Origin: Pipra filicauda
Lineage: Eukaryota > Chordata > Aves > Passeriformes > Pipridae
Length of the DNA: 64,000 nucleotides
Assembly (NCBI RefSeq): GCF_003945595.2
Contig: NW_024104107.1
Coordinates: 434,001 to 498,000 of the forward strand
Direction: 5' to 3'
Under the pieces are notes generated by a model. The model did no database searches and was not told the origin of the DNA. It saw only the letters and a program-made list of their open reading frames with translations. Below, one piece after another: positions 1 through 26,471 of this stretch (position 1 is the first letter of the stretch; each line of letters begins with the position of its first letter). A program made the translations under genes and the position numbers.

Positions 1-1558
1 CTGACCTCCCACACACAATACAATCTAAGGGAGACTAAACAAATGGAGAGTGGAGTGGAGTGCATACACCACAGTCAGGCTCTCTCAAAACCCTTGCAGA
101 GGAGGGAAGTCAATGGTACTTCCTTGCTGATAAGCCACACAGCAGCTGAAAAACAAGGGAGATAAAGGAAGATGTCCTTGAATTAGCAGTTGTGGCAAAA
201 TCACTTTCCTTGGACTGACACATGTACCTGTCACAAGGTACTATACTGAAATACTTACCTTCAAGGTACGACCACCCCCCAGTGAGTAATATGTGTGACT
301 AAAGTCACTCAAACACCACCTAAACATAAAAGAATAGTATAAAAGTAAGTTACGAATGGGGAGAACTCAGGGAAGACTCCAGATTAAATTCTGGGATCAG
401 TCGACAGGCTGAACCTCTCCCCCTCCGATGCCTATCGGGCAAGAACTGTGCTCTATGCACGCTGGATGATCATCTCAGAGTAACTTTTGTTAGGAATTAG
501 AGCTTGTTAGTGTACTGCTTTGAATTACTATATTGCTTTGATACGTTTTTGCAGTAAAATGCTATCACAGGCAGTCCTCAAATCTTAACCTGTCGCAATT
601 TTATTAATAAACCATAACCCGTTCACGTGAGCCCTTCAAGGGCATTGACAGACTAATTAAACATTAAAAGTTTGACATAATCTCCCCTTTTCACATGACA
701 GGCACGTAGGGTGAATGGAAAGCTAGACTCCCAAGAAGAAGAGATCTGATGGGAAAAGTCCTCAGTGTGGTGTTGCCATCTTTAAAGCCCTGGACAATGG
801 TTCCTTGTCAGCTTCTTTCCCAGAGGCTAGTTTGGGGAGAATCATGAGAAATTCGTGCGCAATGAAATGACCATGTTTAATCATCCACCCACTCACCTTC
901 TTCCACAGAGGATGACACAGGCAGAGAGCCTGTAGTTCAGTCAGCCCACAGAGACGCCCTTTATTTTTTTTGTATCCCTATTAAAGGTCCAGGTCTCATG
1001 ACCTGATCAAGGAATACGTATCAAAGCAACTTAAAAAAAATATAACCCCATCTGCCAATTTTTAGAATGGCATTCTCAATGGATTTTTTTCAAAGATGGA
1101 CTTAGTCTTTGGACTTGCTTTTCCCAAGCAAATATTCTACAGTAGCCTCTTGGAGGCCCATGTAATAAATTATTGCTTGAGTCAGTTGAAATAAAACCAA
1201 CCAAACACCCCACTGTCACTGGAAATTGGCCCTGAAAAAAAAATTCTAAGGTGGCAAAGCAATGGCGATTAAATGAGAAAATGTTGATGGAATTTTTGAT
1301 AGTGTTTTTGGAGCAGCCGTGAACTGAATGTTAAAATTCTATTTTTATGAAAATCTAAGTTTTCATAAACAGCATATTTGTTCATCATTTCAAGTAGTAT
1401 CTTCAGGGTAGCTTGTTGTTGGTTTTTAATAAAAGGCAATAACATTTGGAGAAGAAAAACCAAAAAAATGTTCTAAAACAAAACCAATTAATTTATAGTT
1501 TACCCATCATCAGAAACTGTGTTTCTGTGCTTCTAAAATCTAAGGAGTACTTGTATGC

Positions 1559-1613
1559 ATGTGTGTGTGTGTGTGTGTTGCGATGTATGTGTTGCAATGT
1601 ATGTGTGCACTGA
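1559..1613. repeat. (TG)n microsatellite with degenerate flank
   Basis: About ten uninterrupted TG units at 1559-1579 are followed by a degenerate stretch in which a GCGATGTATGTGTT-like unit is repeated with one change. It is an ordinary simple repeat. Confidence 0.9.
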
Positions 1614-4600
1614 CATGTGAGTTTTTGTGTAACTGAATATTTATCAGTTTGTTTCACAAGTGTCTGCAGAAGAAAGGCAAGAGGCCACCTCACAGTTTCA
1701 CAGGTATGACCAGAATCTCATCTGGAATAAAATGAATCCATGAAGTGGGTATCTACAGTGTGATATATTCATGAAATAAATTAAAACAATACATGCCATT
1801 TTTGTCTCCCAGTAATGTACCAATAAAACTAATACTTGAAGATGGTGCCATGAAAAAAAACCCAAAACCACATTCCTCTAGAAGAGAGGAATAATTCTCC
1901 CTGTGGAGCCTTGTGACTGCCTTTGTGTCTTCAGCTTACCTGCTCACGCCTTTCACAGGTTTCCAGCTATTCAACATCAGCCTTATTTCCAGTGAAGTCA
2001 TGGAGCTCACTAGCAGCAGAGCCCAGCAAACCTGGCAAAAGGGCCTCTATTACACTTAAAGATATTTATTAAAAAGTCTTTTGTCTCTAGCAAAAAGTAT
2101 TTTGCTAATGTAGATGTGATTTTTTTTTCATTTTACGTTAAACATTATATTGAAGGAATCTGGGTATACCAGCTTTCAGACTGTAAAATCCTTGGGAACT
2201 AAGGAAAAAGCTGCCTTATCTAGCCTCCACTGCATTGTTCTGGGTGTAATTGCATTCCTAGGGGATGGCTGACTGCCTGACATGGGGCTTTAGCAGAGCT
2301 GAGTTGTTACACAGGGTACTTACTGTGGCTGTGGGAATGCTTCTGATCCTTGGCAAGTCATCTGGTGCCTTGAGGAAAGGGCTGGTGAGAAGAATACTGT
2401 GCTCCTTGTCACATGGTGGCGCATGACCAGGAGGAGGATGTTTCATTGCCACATAAAAGGTGGTGCTCAGCCTAAGGAGGGAGTTGCGTTTTTGCTTTTT
2501 TTTTCCCCCCTCTTTTCCTCCAGGAAATTCAAGATCTGCTGTAGCAGGCAAACCAGGAGCAGATGTTATCACGTGGCTACAGCATCAATGAATGGCTGCT
2601 AGTGTTTTTATGCTTCCTGAGCCTTGGTGCCCCTGAGGGGTGAGGGTGCTGCCAGGACAACCCCACCATCACAGCTTGATCCTTACATCGCGCAAAACTA
2701 GCCCCACTGCTTTGTTTTAAAACCTGTGCCTTTAAAAAGTACCTGTTTCAAGAAGCCTGATAAAAGAGGTGGTGTTTGGTTCTACATATTTTCAAGACTT
2801 TTCTGGAGGCTCACAGATGCAGGAGTAGGTGGGTACCTCTGTGGAGGCAGCTGGAGGACAAGGATCCAAGTCCTCCCTCTGAGTCCCTCTCAGCTATGCA
2901 GTGTGAAAGTGTTCAGAGGGAGGCAGAGGAAAGCTGGTGAAAAACTAGGGTAGGACAAGGCTTCGGTTGTCTTTATTAGCAGACTTGTCATTCCCCCACT
3001 CACCAGAGGAGCATATCTCAATCCACCTCTTAAGACCTGGTGTCCTACTGACAGAAGTAGGGCAAGAGGCTGCCTGAACTTCATCCCAATACAACATCAG
3101 GGCACGAAGAGACCCCCAGTGCCCTCTGTACTGCCACACACAACAGGACAGAGCCCAGGACAGTATGTGTTGCCACCTTGCCAGCTTCCTCAGCTCTAGG
3201 TGCTGGCTTTGCAAAGTGACAAAGTCCCCTATGGAGAAGCCTGAAAGACTAAAAAGTTTCTTGCCACCCGAAAATGTGATGAGCCCCAGCAACCAAGAGA
3301 TGCAGGAGCAGCAGAAAGTCTTCCCATCACTTTCATCACTGGATAGTTTCCCTGATAGGTGCGTGCTCAAATTTTCTCAGCCTTTTGAAAATTTTACCTA
3401 CAAAACCCGTATGAGTTTAGCCCTCTGAATGCTTAAGAGTTTGCTTAGAGAGCTGCAGTGGGAGAGTCAAATTTCCATACAGCTCACGGCATACCCTAAG
3501 GAACATAAATCAGGAAAATAGATTCATCCCTGGATTCCTGGACCTGACTGTGCTCCCTATTTTACTTTCAATAAGACTTGCACCTCCTTCAGCTGCCAGC
3601 TTCAATGTCCACACATATGCATGTCTGTCCCTTAAAGAATGAATGATCCAGACATCATCTGCCCCGTCATATGTTAACTACCACGTTTTAGTGATATTCA
3701 TCTAGGATTACTCTAAACTTGAGGATTCCATAAAAGTGAAGAAAATTTTTGGAGATCAGATTCATCACGAATACACAGAGGCAATTACTGAAGTACAAGT
3801 CAAGTATGGATATACAGGGCAGGGGGGGATCACATTTAATTTTTCACTTTCTAACTGTCTCCATGCATTTGATCTACAAGACCAGAAGAAGGGCTTAATG
3901 AGAGTTGTAGTTAGGATTTTGGTATTCAGACATATGGTGGACCTCATAAACACAGAGCTTTGGTATGCAAGAAATCTGCCTATTCAAGTTGTTTATTATT
4001 TTATTAGTGCTCATATTTCAGCTTTGCAATTAGCCTGAACATCTGGTCAAATAAAAGAGTAATTAAATGTATGAGGCTGGCAGGTCAAATACAGTTCCAT
4101 ATGTCCTCTTCCACCAACAGAAACAAATAGGAGTGTTTAAGAACAGGATATGAGAAAGCACTTTTTCCAGAAGTTTTCATTTTATCTTTGAGTGCTTAAA
4201 AATAAGTTTTGGTGAATACAGAGAACACTTATTGTGTATGGCTGGAATTGATAAGCAGGCTGGGAGTTGACAAGGGTGTTAAATAGAGTATGTATGTATA
4301 GATATCCTCTGTATGAGATTCCACTATGGTAATTATATTTCAGTAATATTATATATTAGATTCAACTACTTTTTTTTCATTTACATTTTTTCCCTTTAAT
4401 AAATTCAGAAAGGTCTTGTTGTACTTTAATATAGCCAAAATACAAGAAGCTAAAATTGACAACTGCTGTAGTCTTGAAACAAAACTTCAGCTACATATAT
4501 TTTGTTAGACAGTATCTGGTCTTGTTTTACTTCTGTTTATTTCTCCTCTGAGTCACACCTTGCAATTCCAGAGAAACAGCTGCTTCCTGCTCATGAATGA

Positions 4601-4736
4601 AAGAGCTGTGTGACTGTGGAAGCGAGCCCCTCCCAGAGACAGTGTAAAATGAAAACCATAGACTATGACTGCATCTGTGGACTTCAGTATTGACAAGAGC
4701 TCTCCCTTGTTAACCCAAGCCATGTTTGAAACACAC

Positions 4737-4799
4737 CTTAGAAAACAGATCTGGCCAGAGACAAGCACTTAGAAAACAAATTCAGGCCAGACACAAGCA
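4737..4799. repeat. Imperfect 31/32-bp tandem duplication
   Basis: Two adjacent copies, 4737-4767 and 4768-4799, both begin CTTAGAAAACA and end ACAAGCA, with a shared GGCCAGA core between. They differ by a few substitutions and one base of length, which suggests an old local duplication. Confidence 0.8.
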
Positions 4800-7303
4800 C
4801 TTTCCACATTCACCAGAGCAGCCTGCATCATAACTAAGCAGATAAAAATCATCATCGAAATGAAAGCCAGGATGTTTTTCTGTGTGCTGACAAGCACAAG
4901 GTTCCTCTCAGTGGACAGTGGATGGCACATTTAACAAGGCAGTGTTTAGGTTGGTGTTACAGCTGTGCTGTCCAGGACATGGTGTCTAAGCTTGCCCTTG
5001 CTGATCCTTGGAGCACACAGTTTCCCTCAAAATGAAGCCATCTGTGGTAGCCTGTGGCTGCCCTGTCACGTGCATGCAGCAAGCACAGGCAGTGGGGGCA
5101 ATCAGATGTACCTCAAAAGCATGTTGCTGGTGGGAAGAGAGGGGCATCCACTGCAATACTTGAAGAAGGCAATGCTTTGCCTGATTTCTTGAATGATGAG
5201 GCAAGAACAAGGTTTGTGTGAGGTGAAATCAAATGTGGTCATGGTTACACATGAATAGAACCAATTATCACCCCGTTTTAAGCTGTGAAGGAATGCCTCC
5301 TGTACATCCACTGGAGGCTGGGAACAGCAGGTAAGGAAACTCTCCTCACACCTACTTCTTTTCTAAGTCAAAAAACACTGTCAGTTTGCTCTGCAATGCT
5401 CCATATTAATTTCTCAGTGCATCAGAATGAGGTCAGTTGTGTTTCTTAAGCTCTCAAATGAGTCCTAACTTTTCCTGATGAAATCCCACTAGATTGACAC
5501 ACTACACTCACCCCAAGGACAACCTTGAAAGAACAAGAAAAGGAGAGGAGCAAAGCATGGCCCTTGCAGAAGGCTGTCTCATCACAGGAGTGCTCCAATG
5601 TCAGCAGCCACCTGGCACTACTCAGGGGCTGCTCATGGCTTTGCAGGCACCAAGACTGGGACATCCCATCTGTCCCTGTCCCAAATGTACCCTGGAGCAG
5701 TGAAGAGAGGGAGAGATTAGTCATTCAGTCATCTCACAGGGCCTCTTACTACAGCCTATCACCTCCCAAGTGCTTTCGTGCCACATAATTATTCCTGTGA
5801 AGCCAGACTGTTAATTTTGGTTTATGGTTTTGCAGCTTGGCTCACACCATAGCATCTCAAAAGGTTTACTAAACAATTCCACCTCCACATTTTTCCTGCT
5901 CTTTTGACCTCAATTGTGATGAGTATTGCACTGAAAAATGCTCTCTATTTCAAAAGAATCAATATAATCTGCTCCTAAGTCTGCATGTTTTCTCTTTATA
6001 CTTAAATAGGTAACAAATGACTATGATAAAATGAAAGGGTCTGGTGATCTGCCAGTAGTCCTGACAACAAGAACAGCAATATAAAGTCATAAAGCCACAA
6101 AGGTTTCTACGGGGTACAATGCAAAAGCTAAAAACCAACCACAGCTCTGTAGTGATCTGCCTAAATAGTTGTCCAACCATTGTTTAATGCATTTGTATCA
6201 AACAATTAGCTCAAGAAGCCGATTTATTTAAATTAGCCAATCAATATTTTCCAGTAGTGGTTCTGTTGATCCTGAATAGCTAACCATCCTGGGACTCCCC
6301 TGAGTAATTAACACAGGAGCTTAAGCTTCATGTCGTTATTGCATTAACTTTTCATCTGTCTTTAACGATTTTTTTTATTTTTTTCTTTTTTCCAACAGCT
6401 TAAACTGAACTGGGTTGGAAAAGGAAGCCAGTGAAGTTCAGCCAAAGTGGACATGAGCAGGGCTTAAAGCTCAGCCCTGGTCACGTGCTGAAGCAAGGGA
6501 GGCCTGTTCTCTGGGCTCAAGGGGCTTCCATCCTGCCATCAGTCAAACTGTTGTAAACAGCTTCCAGTACAACCAAACTTCAATCATATCACTTTTACTT
6601 TTGAAATGAAGTCAGAAGCCTAGAGTAGATATGGTCATAATTTTTTCTTAACTTTCAACCAATCTAGGGTGTTGTTTGGATATAGGTATTTAGGGCACTG
6701 TAGCAAAAGAGGTATGTATCTGAGAAAATAAGGAGAATGGATTTAATATCTATTCATTCAGCAGATGAAGATATAAAATAGAGCCCACCTCAGAAAAAGG
6801 ACTATTGATTCTGTTTGTTCTATTATGAGCGCTCAGAGCATCGAAGTGTTTTATGCAAATGTTATCTCTTAATGCACCTGCCCCAACAGTCATCATCCTG
6901 TTTGGTAAGTAGACATAAGGATCAAGCTGAATCCATACTAAAAAATAGTTTGAAGGGTTATTTTTGCTTGAACCAGGAGTGAACTGAAACCATTATTCTG
7001 AAGTGTTTGTGAAGCCTATGCTGGGCTCAAATTTTTTTTAAAAAAAGCTTTTTAGGTCCCTAGATAAAACCACACCAAAAATTCACATAAACAAGCTAAA
7101 AGAAGACTATGTCAGTGAGAGTCTACACAAACAGGAAATATTTGTGCTTAAGTCAGAGTTTGCTGTCACTAATGCTTTACCAAACTGTCAAGGCTGGAAA
7201 TGGTGCCTCAGAAATCCTAGACCTGTAATTCTGGGTGAGGAATTTTATGCTGAGCAAGACAAGCAAGGCAACACATTTAAAACCCCAACATATTAATAGT
7301 CTA

Positions 7304-7309
7304 TTTATT
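7304..7309 (-). promoter_or_regulatory. GPR143: Candidate GPR143 poly(A) signal (AATAAA)
   Basis: The plus strand reads TTTATT, giving AATAAA on the minus strand, about 340 bases downstream of the first in-frame stop after GPR143 exon 8. It supports exon 8 being a terminal exon with a short 3' UTR. AATAAA is common by chance in AT-rich DNA and no cleavage site was confirmed. Confidence 0.4.
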
Positions 7310-7647
7310 TAAACAAAAGAGTCTTCTACTGTATGGAGGTTACAAGACAGATTAAAACAAAATGGATGAAAATTAATTGTCAGAAACATATATCTTTGCA
7401 GAGATATGCTCCTACTGAAAAAGGATCAAGCCTTTATACCTGTTTACATGTCTCCTAGAAGGCAAATAAAGATATAAACCATATCTCTCTGTCTCACATG
7501 CTCTTTCACACACTCTCTCAAGTTATAGGAAATGACATCAAGCCACTGAGCACAAACCTAATTCCACAGTACACAATGATTCACACATTGATGTGGTTTT
7601 ATGAGTATTGACAATGTGAAAAGTTAGATCCAGCTCTGCACCTAAAA

Positions 7648-20305
<12,658 letters not shown>

Positions 20306-20431
20306 GAAATGTCCAGTTGGTGGAGGGGTCCCAGGAGCAGAAGAAAATACTGTTGCTTCCCCAAGGCAGCATTTACTTTTTCTTCACCCTCCCCATTAGT
20401 CCTTGGTGGTGAGAATCACGCGATTGATGGA

Positions 20432-20440
20432 TCATGTGCT
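20432..20440. promoter_or_regulatory. M-box-like MITF site upstream of GPR143
   Basis: TCATGTGCT matches nine bases of the M-box (AGTCATGTGCT) found in melanocyte promoters such as the tyrosinase family. It lies 127 bases upstream of the GPR143 ATG and overlaps a (GCT)5 run at 20438-20452. GPR143 is a known MITF target in mammals. Whether this lies in the promoter or 5' UTR depends on the unknown transcription start. Confidence 0.55.
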
Positions 20441-21036
20441 GCTGCTGCTGCTAGAAGTAAATCCCCCCAAGCTGCCTCTCTCAGCCTCTCCTAGCAAGGA
20501 GATCAGATCCAAACAAGAAAACACAGTGTAATCTGAAACATGCCCCATGCTTGCTCAGAGCCATTGGCAACAGTTCACTCACATATTTCTGTTTGCACAG
20601 TATGTGATACAGGAAGACTTAAATTCGTCAGAGCATTGGAGATAGTTTAAAATAAATAAGGATGCAGATGCCGAAGTAAAAGCATTAGATTTTAATTGTG
20701 TTTCTCTTTAGCCCCATCCCACACAGCACCCTTTAATTACTGCAAATTAATTGAAAAGATGAGTCTGGATACAAGCAGCTCTGGTCTTTACAGGGAGGAA
20801 TAGGTATACAAATCCACATCCAAACCAAAATCTTAGTTTCAGTGATCCAACCCACCCACCTCCGTAAATAAAATTAGAAACATACTCTATCACTACAGAA
20901 AGAGATTCCAATTGGGAAAAAATATTAACCTCATCCTATTTAAATCGCAAGCACAAAAAATCCTCTCTTTAGTCTGTACTGTCTGCATTGAATCAGCTTG
21001 ACATGGAAAATTCCAGGACTTAGAATTTCTCAATAA

Positions 21037-21073
21037 TATTTTTCTCTTTTCTTTTTTTTTTTTCCCTTTTTTA
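21037..21073. repeat. T-rich tract
   Basis: TTTTTCTCTTTTC followed by long T runs; low-complexity sequence that reads as poly(A)-like on the minus strand. No attached retrocopy was recognised. Confidence 0.7.
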
Positions 21074-23631
21074 ATTTGGTAAGGGTTTTCTATGAAAACA
21101 AGATTTTGATCTTCAACATTTGTTTTTACTTTATAAGCTAGACAATATCTTTTAAGATGGGTCCTGTTAAACACAGCAGCAAATACTCACAATTATAAAC
21201 ACAAAAAGTAATTCTCCCCTCTTAGCTAAGCTTCACTTAGCTAAGCTGATACTCCATGTATCAGCCCTCACCCTTCCAGAAAACTTGTTTATAGGAACGC
21301 ATTCAGGATATACAGGAGGCAGCACTGCCAACAGACTTGAAGTCAACAGCTTGTTTAATAACACAGTCATGGATTTTATAATTAGCCCCTATAAGAACAA
21401 TTTACCTAACCTTTCATTTCTTTTTTTTTCCCCACTGGTCCAGCTTATTATTTTTGCAAAAATTATGAAGGACTAGTGAATGACGGTGGGATGTTTTGTG
21501 TATAGGGCTTATAAACACAGAGATTTCAGCCAGTGTGTCTGCCCTCAGTAGAGAAAACAGGCACTAGACCTGGGTAAAATGGTACCTGCTGCGTTCTTCG
21601 TTAGGGAAAATACCTTTTACACTTGATCCCAGCAAAAGAACAAAATCCCCCAAGCTCATCAGCCTGCTGACTGCTGCTGAGGGCTGTGCAGCCTCCCGGT
21701 GCCAGACAGAGGGAACAGGGTTTGGGTGGTAGCTGGAGCTGAAGGTGCCAGACCTGATGTGTGTCCACCCAGCCTGTTCCAGGAGACTCCCCAGTGCTCT
21801 GCCCCGGCTACGACACTCAAAGAGCAGGATGTTAGCTTGCAAATTCAAACTCCTACACACGGATGTCCATTCATCAGCAAAGTGTCTGAACTCCCATTAT
21901 AGTCAACTGAGGTCTTAGGCAGCCAAGCTTACAGTCTAGACTTTGTCTAGAGAGCTGTTTAGCTCTTCTGAAAATAAATGCACAGGGTGAGCTGAGTAGG
22001 CTCCAGTGACCATACTGGGAACTCGGGCATCCACATCATCAAAGACTGTGAAACCCAGGCAGTTGAGCTGAATGTTTTTGCTGGATGTTTTTGCTCCTTT
22101 ACAGCATAAAGAGATTTCCCTTCTCCATGGATGAGGACAGATGAGTGACCTGAATGTTGCAATCCTATTTTTTGTTGCTACGATGTGTACAAAAATATAT
22201 TGGAGACAGCAAGGTTGCAAAATCAGATTGTCCTGATCCAGGTTGTCAATACAAGGCTCTGTTGTCAGTACAAGTTTGGAACTTTATTCCACCTCTGCTA
22301 GCGTAGCGGTGTGTGGGGTTGCCACATTTCTGTCAAGATACTGTGTTGAAATCTACCTGGCTACTAAAGAGACACAGAGACAGATTATTAGTTAAAATAA
22401 AGCCATTATATGCCATATATACAATTCAAATACATATAAATTAGAATAAATTATGTTTGCTCTCATTTGAAGGTAAATTACATTGCTTGGCTTATACTTA
22501 AAACAGCAAAACTTTAAATTATTAGACAGAAATGGAAACTGTTGAATAGAAGCCTTTCATTTCCACTGTCAGGTTCTACAATTGTTCCCCTCACTATTTC
22601 TGTTGCTATTTTCCTTCCTTCAAAAATCTGAAAAGCATGTCAAGTTGTTATCCTGATTGTTTGTTCTGGCTTACAGATCGGAATGTTTTGTGTGTTTTGC
22701 TTTTTTTGCTTATCATTTGTTTTCATTGATCTTGACTGTGATCTTCTAGTTTGCCCACATGGATTTACGACTTATTATTTTTTCTCCCTGCCTTTTTTTC
22801 AGCCACTTTGAAACTACTTTCATTCCTCAACTGTACTCCAGTACTCTGGAGGCTAATTTTTTTATCATTCTCTTCATTACTCTCCACAGTTTTGCCAGCT
22901 GTGCACCCTACTTTTATTGCTTTACTTCTCTGAGTGAAGGATTGGTTTTTAACCTCTTCTTCTGGGTCCCTTGCCTCCTCTAATCTCTCAGGATTTGATT
23001 ACACAGGTACTTACAGAGGGAGTAAGTGGTTTTTATTGTGAGCAAAGCATATGACCTCTAGCATACCTAATGCAAAATAGAAATCAAAGTGACTCATAGA
23101 TCAATGGATACTTGCCATGATACAAGTAGAGGTGTCTAAAACATGCCAACATTTGAGGCTGAATGGGAGATGGATCTGCCAAACTAATGAGCCACCCATT
23201 TTCTCAGCTGGTAAGACCTAGCTAGTCTCTGGTTCTTCTTGCTGGTGTTGAAGTATAAAAAGTTAGAACGGTCAAAGAAATTCAAAGCTGGTTTTGCAGT
23301 CTTACACTTGAGATTAAACTTTCTTCTTGTGGTTATGAAAATAAGAGGATAAAAGCTGGGGACAAAGGCAAAGGAAACAGAAAAGTAGTGAAAGAAAGTA
23401 AGAGAATCGTTATTTTGCCTTGTTAAGGACCATTATATATTATTCAATAAAACTTACATCATTCTACAGGTCCTGATTCTCTCTGAAATTATTGACACAG
23501 TTCCCACTTCTGCCAGTGGTACCAAACAGACCCATGAATATGGTATTGCCTCATTTCTGCACCAAGGCAGGAGCTCAGCTAAGCAAATGGTGTAGCTTGG
23601 AGACAACCATTACCACACATACAAGAAACAT

Positions 23632-23679
23632 TAAAAAAACCCAAACCAAACAAAACCCCAAACAAACCCACAAACCCCT
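23632..23679. repeat. A/C-rich low-complexity tract
   Basis: Repeated AAACC/AAACCC words (CCAAACCAAACAAAACCCC). This composition is common in avian non-coding DNA. Confidence 0.8.
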
Positions 23680-24969
23680 GGAATTGCAAATACCATTCAA
23701 TCACACTCACAGCATAAGTACAACACTAAAAATTCCAGTCCTGGTTTTGGACATTGGCAAGAGTGTGCTCAAGAATGAGAACAATACTGTGCTCTTTGCA
23801 AGGAGAACATGTGTGTACTCCATACTTTTAGAAATAACCTACTCACTCTCTCCTTGGATCCAGGACATAATGTTTCATCCCTGTCCATGTTCATCACTAA
23901 GATGAAACACTGGCTTCTAAGGGAAAGCAAGGACAGGCATGCATTTCTGTCGTTAATGTTTCTGTGTGTTTATGGCTTATGTTTGAGTGTGCAGCTATAC
24001 ATATCTCAATCACTGTTTTAATTAAATCTGGGACTACAGCACTGGTTTAGAAAGGACAAGGAAATTTGTGGCTATAGAGACAGAGGATAGTTTATTTTTG
24101 TTTATATGTATAGTTCAATGCATGAATTAACAGCTCCCAATGAAGATCTTAGCTACTTTACAAATGTAAAAGCTATATTCGTCAATGGTTCATGATCTCA
24201 TTGTCTTTTACACATCACCTGACGTAACATTTCCCAAACTGAAGAAAGCTAGGTCTGTCTTCAAGCTAATTGGATGCAGTTATGATCTCCCCAACAGATC
24301 CTGAAATATGTTCTTAAAAGCCTTGACATACAAATCTTCTATATGCTTTAGCACCATTCTTCATTTTATCTACATAGACTTCCTGCAATTAGATTTAATT
24401 TGGAAGAAACTATATGTCCTTTCCATAATCAGCAGTACTGATTTTTAAAAGTAATTTTAAAACTGTTTTTCACTTAATGTATAACTGAAATTAATGGGGA
24501 AATTCATACCCCATTATTTCTATTTCAAGTTTTATGTAAAATTAGGAAGGGATATTGGAACAACAGTGATATTCAAAGCGTAATATCTGTCATTATTATA
24601 ACAGCTACAGACTCCATTAAAAAGAACTGGAAGAAAAACATGCATCAATTCCCATCCTTCAGTGATTAAAATATAATTATAAAATTGCAGATTATTATTT
24701 TACATTTAAAGATGGTGAATATTAATTTTAAAAGTATGAGAATTAATATCTCATTGCATAAAAATAATAATGTTGAAGTTCTTTTCGTTTTCTCTAAGAA
24801 TAAAAATATAAATACATAAAATGAGTGTGCATTTGAACAGCTCAATAATTGTGTGTATTTGACTGATGCAATCATGTTACACAGATTTTATTGATTTATT
24901 ATATACCTTCTCCAGGGTAGAAACATTACAGTGCGGAAGGAGTTGGGATCCACTCTTTCGACTTTTCTT

Positions 24970-24998
24970 TGAAATCATGATTAAAGATCATGATTTCA
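24970..24998. repeat. Perfect 11-bp inverted repeat, 7-nt loop
   Basis: TGAAATCATGA, loop TTAAAGA, TCATGATTTCA. The arms are exact complements. Each arm holds the palindrome TCATGA. Confidence 0.7.
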
Positions 24999-26428
24999 TT
25001 GTCAGGCATGGACTTTGCACTCCAGGGTGGACAAAGTAATGAGCATCCAATGTAGTTTACCAGATACACCCTTCAGCTGAGCAACATGGCTACACTATAT
25101 ATTTATATCACAGCTTGGCTACATCAGCTACTCCTATTAGTCAACTTCCTGGGAGCACAACTCCAAGAAATCATTTGGTCCTAAAACTGCTTCAGAAAAT
25201 GCAATCTTCTGAAAGTAATCCTCTGTGTGAGCTTCAATACTAACAATGCTTCACTTGCATGAGTCTGCTTTACGCAAAATTCAGGCTAAGGAAGCAGTAC
25301 CTTCCACAGCTTTATTCTTTCTAAGCCAAACACAAGACAGGAAAAGCTAACCTGAATGTTGCACTTCTCATTTGTATGGCTTGGTAGGATTCCCTCAAAT
25401 ATCCTATCAACTGCTAACTGTTCTGGTAGCAGAACTGAGAGGAGACCACACCTACACATTTAGTATAAAGAGGCGTAGCACTCTGTGGGGATGTGACACA
25501 CAGAGAAAGAACTTCTGTCCCCGGGACTTCTGGGCATGCTTAAAACAGACTTACATCTGCCCTAATATCACCACATTCATGCAATACAATAAGTCTAGCA
25601 CTGCTGGACCATAGCCTGTTGAGCATATCTGATGCTTCAGGGCAAAATGCTATGGCACTGCAAAAAATAAAGAACATTTACTTCATGCCTTATGCATACT
25701 TAGATGGGCTCTCACAGGTGCTACATCGTATGACCTTCACCTGGACATGGTTCATTTTCTGTGTAACCAAGCTGAGAGTAGAAAGGTCATTTGTAATGAA
25801 GAAATGCTGTCTGTTTATAGAAAGCACTGGGACATTTATTTATACATGGCTGATAGGCAGAAAAAGGAAGGTCTGCTTGGGGCTAGCAGCAAATGAAGAC
25901 AAAGTCCAAGTGAAAAATAACAGATTACAAGGCTTTTGTCTGCTCTCATGCATACTCTGGCCTTTTGCTATTTATCTACCCTTTTAAAAGCCTTCACAGC
26001 ATTCTCTGCAAAAGAGCATTTGAAACCTTCCCTTCAGCATTTTCCCTGACCATGCTTGCTCCAGTGACCATCTTCATCAAGTACAGAATTTAGATGTAAC
26101 AGGCTGTGATATCAGTTTAAATGCATTAGAGACTTTTGTTAGCCTTTGAGACTGTGTCCCTCATGTAATTAAAATGGTCCAGCAAGTGTTTTACAGCACA
26201 TGAGGGCAAGTGGCACAGCACAGTTTGTACAGAGAATGTTATCATGTAACGTTATCAGAGAAGATAGACAACGAAAAACACTCCCTAATGTCCCATAATC
26301 AGAAACACAGCAGCAAGAATAAATATTACAAATGATGCTTCGCTGAAATGATGGAACTTCATGAAGAAAAAAAATCCTAGGTTAATAAAGCTGCAATGCA
26401 CAATATGATCAAATACAGCTATATAGTG

Positions 26429-26471
26429 AATATATATACATATATATGTACATGTATATGTATATCCATAT
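26429..26471. repeat. Degenerate (TA)n microsatellite
   Basis: TATATATACATATATATGTA followed by CATGTATATGTATAT. It is partly self-complementary. Confidence 0.85.

Larger units (their letters stand above)
1..7303. other. Left flank, no gene recognised
   Basis: No open frame here resembles a known protein and none shows exon-like structure with flanking splice sites. In other vertebrates TBL1X lies on this side of GPR143, tail to tail, so part of this stretch could be its 3' untranslated region or downstream spacer, but no TBL1X WD40 coding sequence was seen. The region holds a short TG microsatellite near 1.56 kb, a 31-32 base imperfect tandem duplication at 4.74 kb and four palindromic CACGTG E-boxes (624, 2570, 5067, 6482). 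The short open frames are compatible with chance. Confidence 0.6.

Noticed and set aside
2945..3428. Overlapping plus and minus open frames of 87 and 141 codons
   Set aside because: Mutually overlapping, with no recognisable motif; most likely a patch of locally higher GC and few stops.
6361..6402. Strong polypyrimidine tract plus CAG on the plus strand
   Set aside because: It looks like a splice acceptor, but no open, recognisable exon follows.
6810..6850. Candidate GPR143 exon 9 on the minus strand (frame reading FDALSAHNRTNR)
   Set aside because: There is no AG acceptor in the right phase and only a weak similarity to the human last exon.
1..7303. 3' end of TBL1X, expected from vertebrate gene order
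   Set aside because: No WD40-repeat coding sequence or its C-terminal exon could be read on the plus strand. Part of a long 3' UTR cannot be excluded but is not supported.
21221..21247. CTTAGCTAAGCT repeated twice with a 3-nt gap
   Set aside because: Short direct repeat of a near-palindrome, likely chance at this length.
23492..23905. Plus-strand open frame of 137 codons
   Set aside because: It crosses the A/C-rich low-complexity tract, giving a Thr/Lys/Pro/Gln run, and has no family resemblance.
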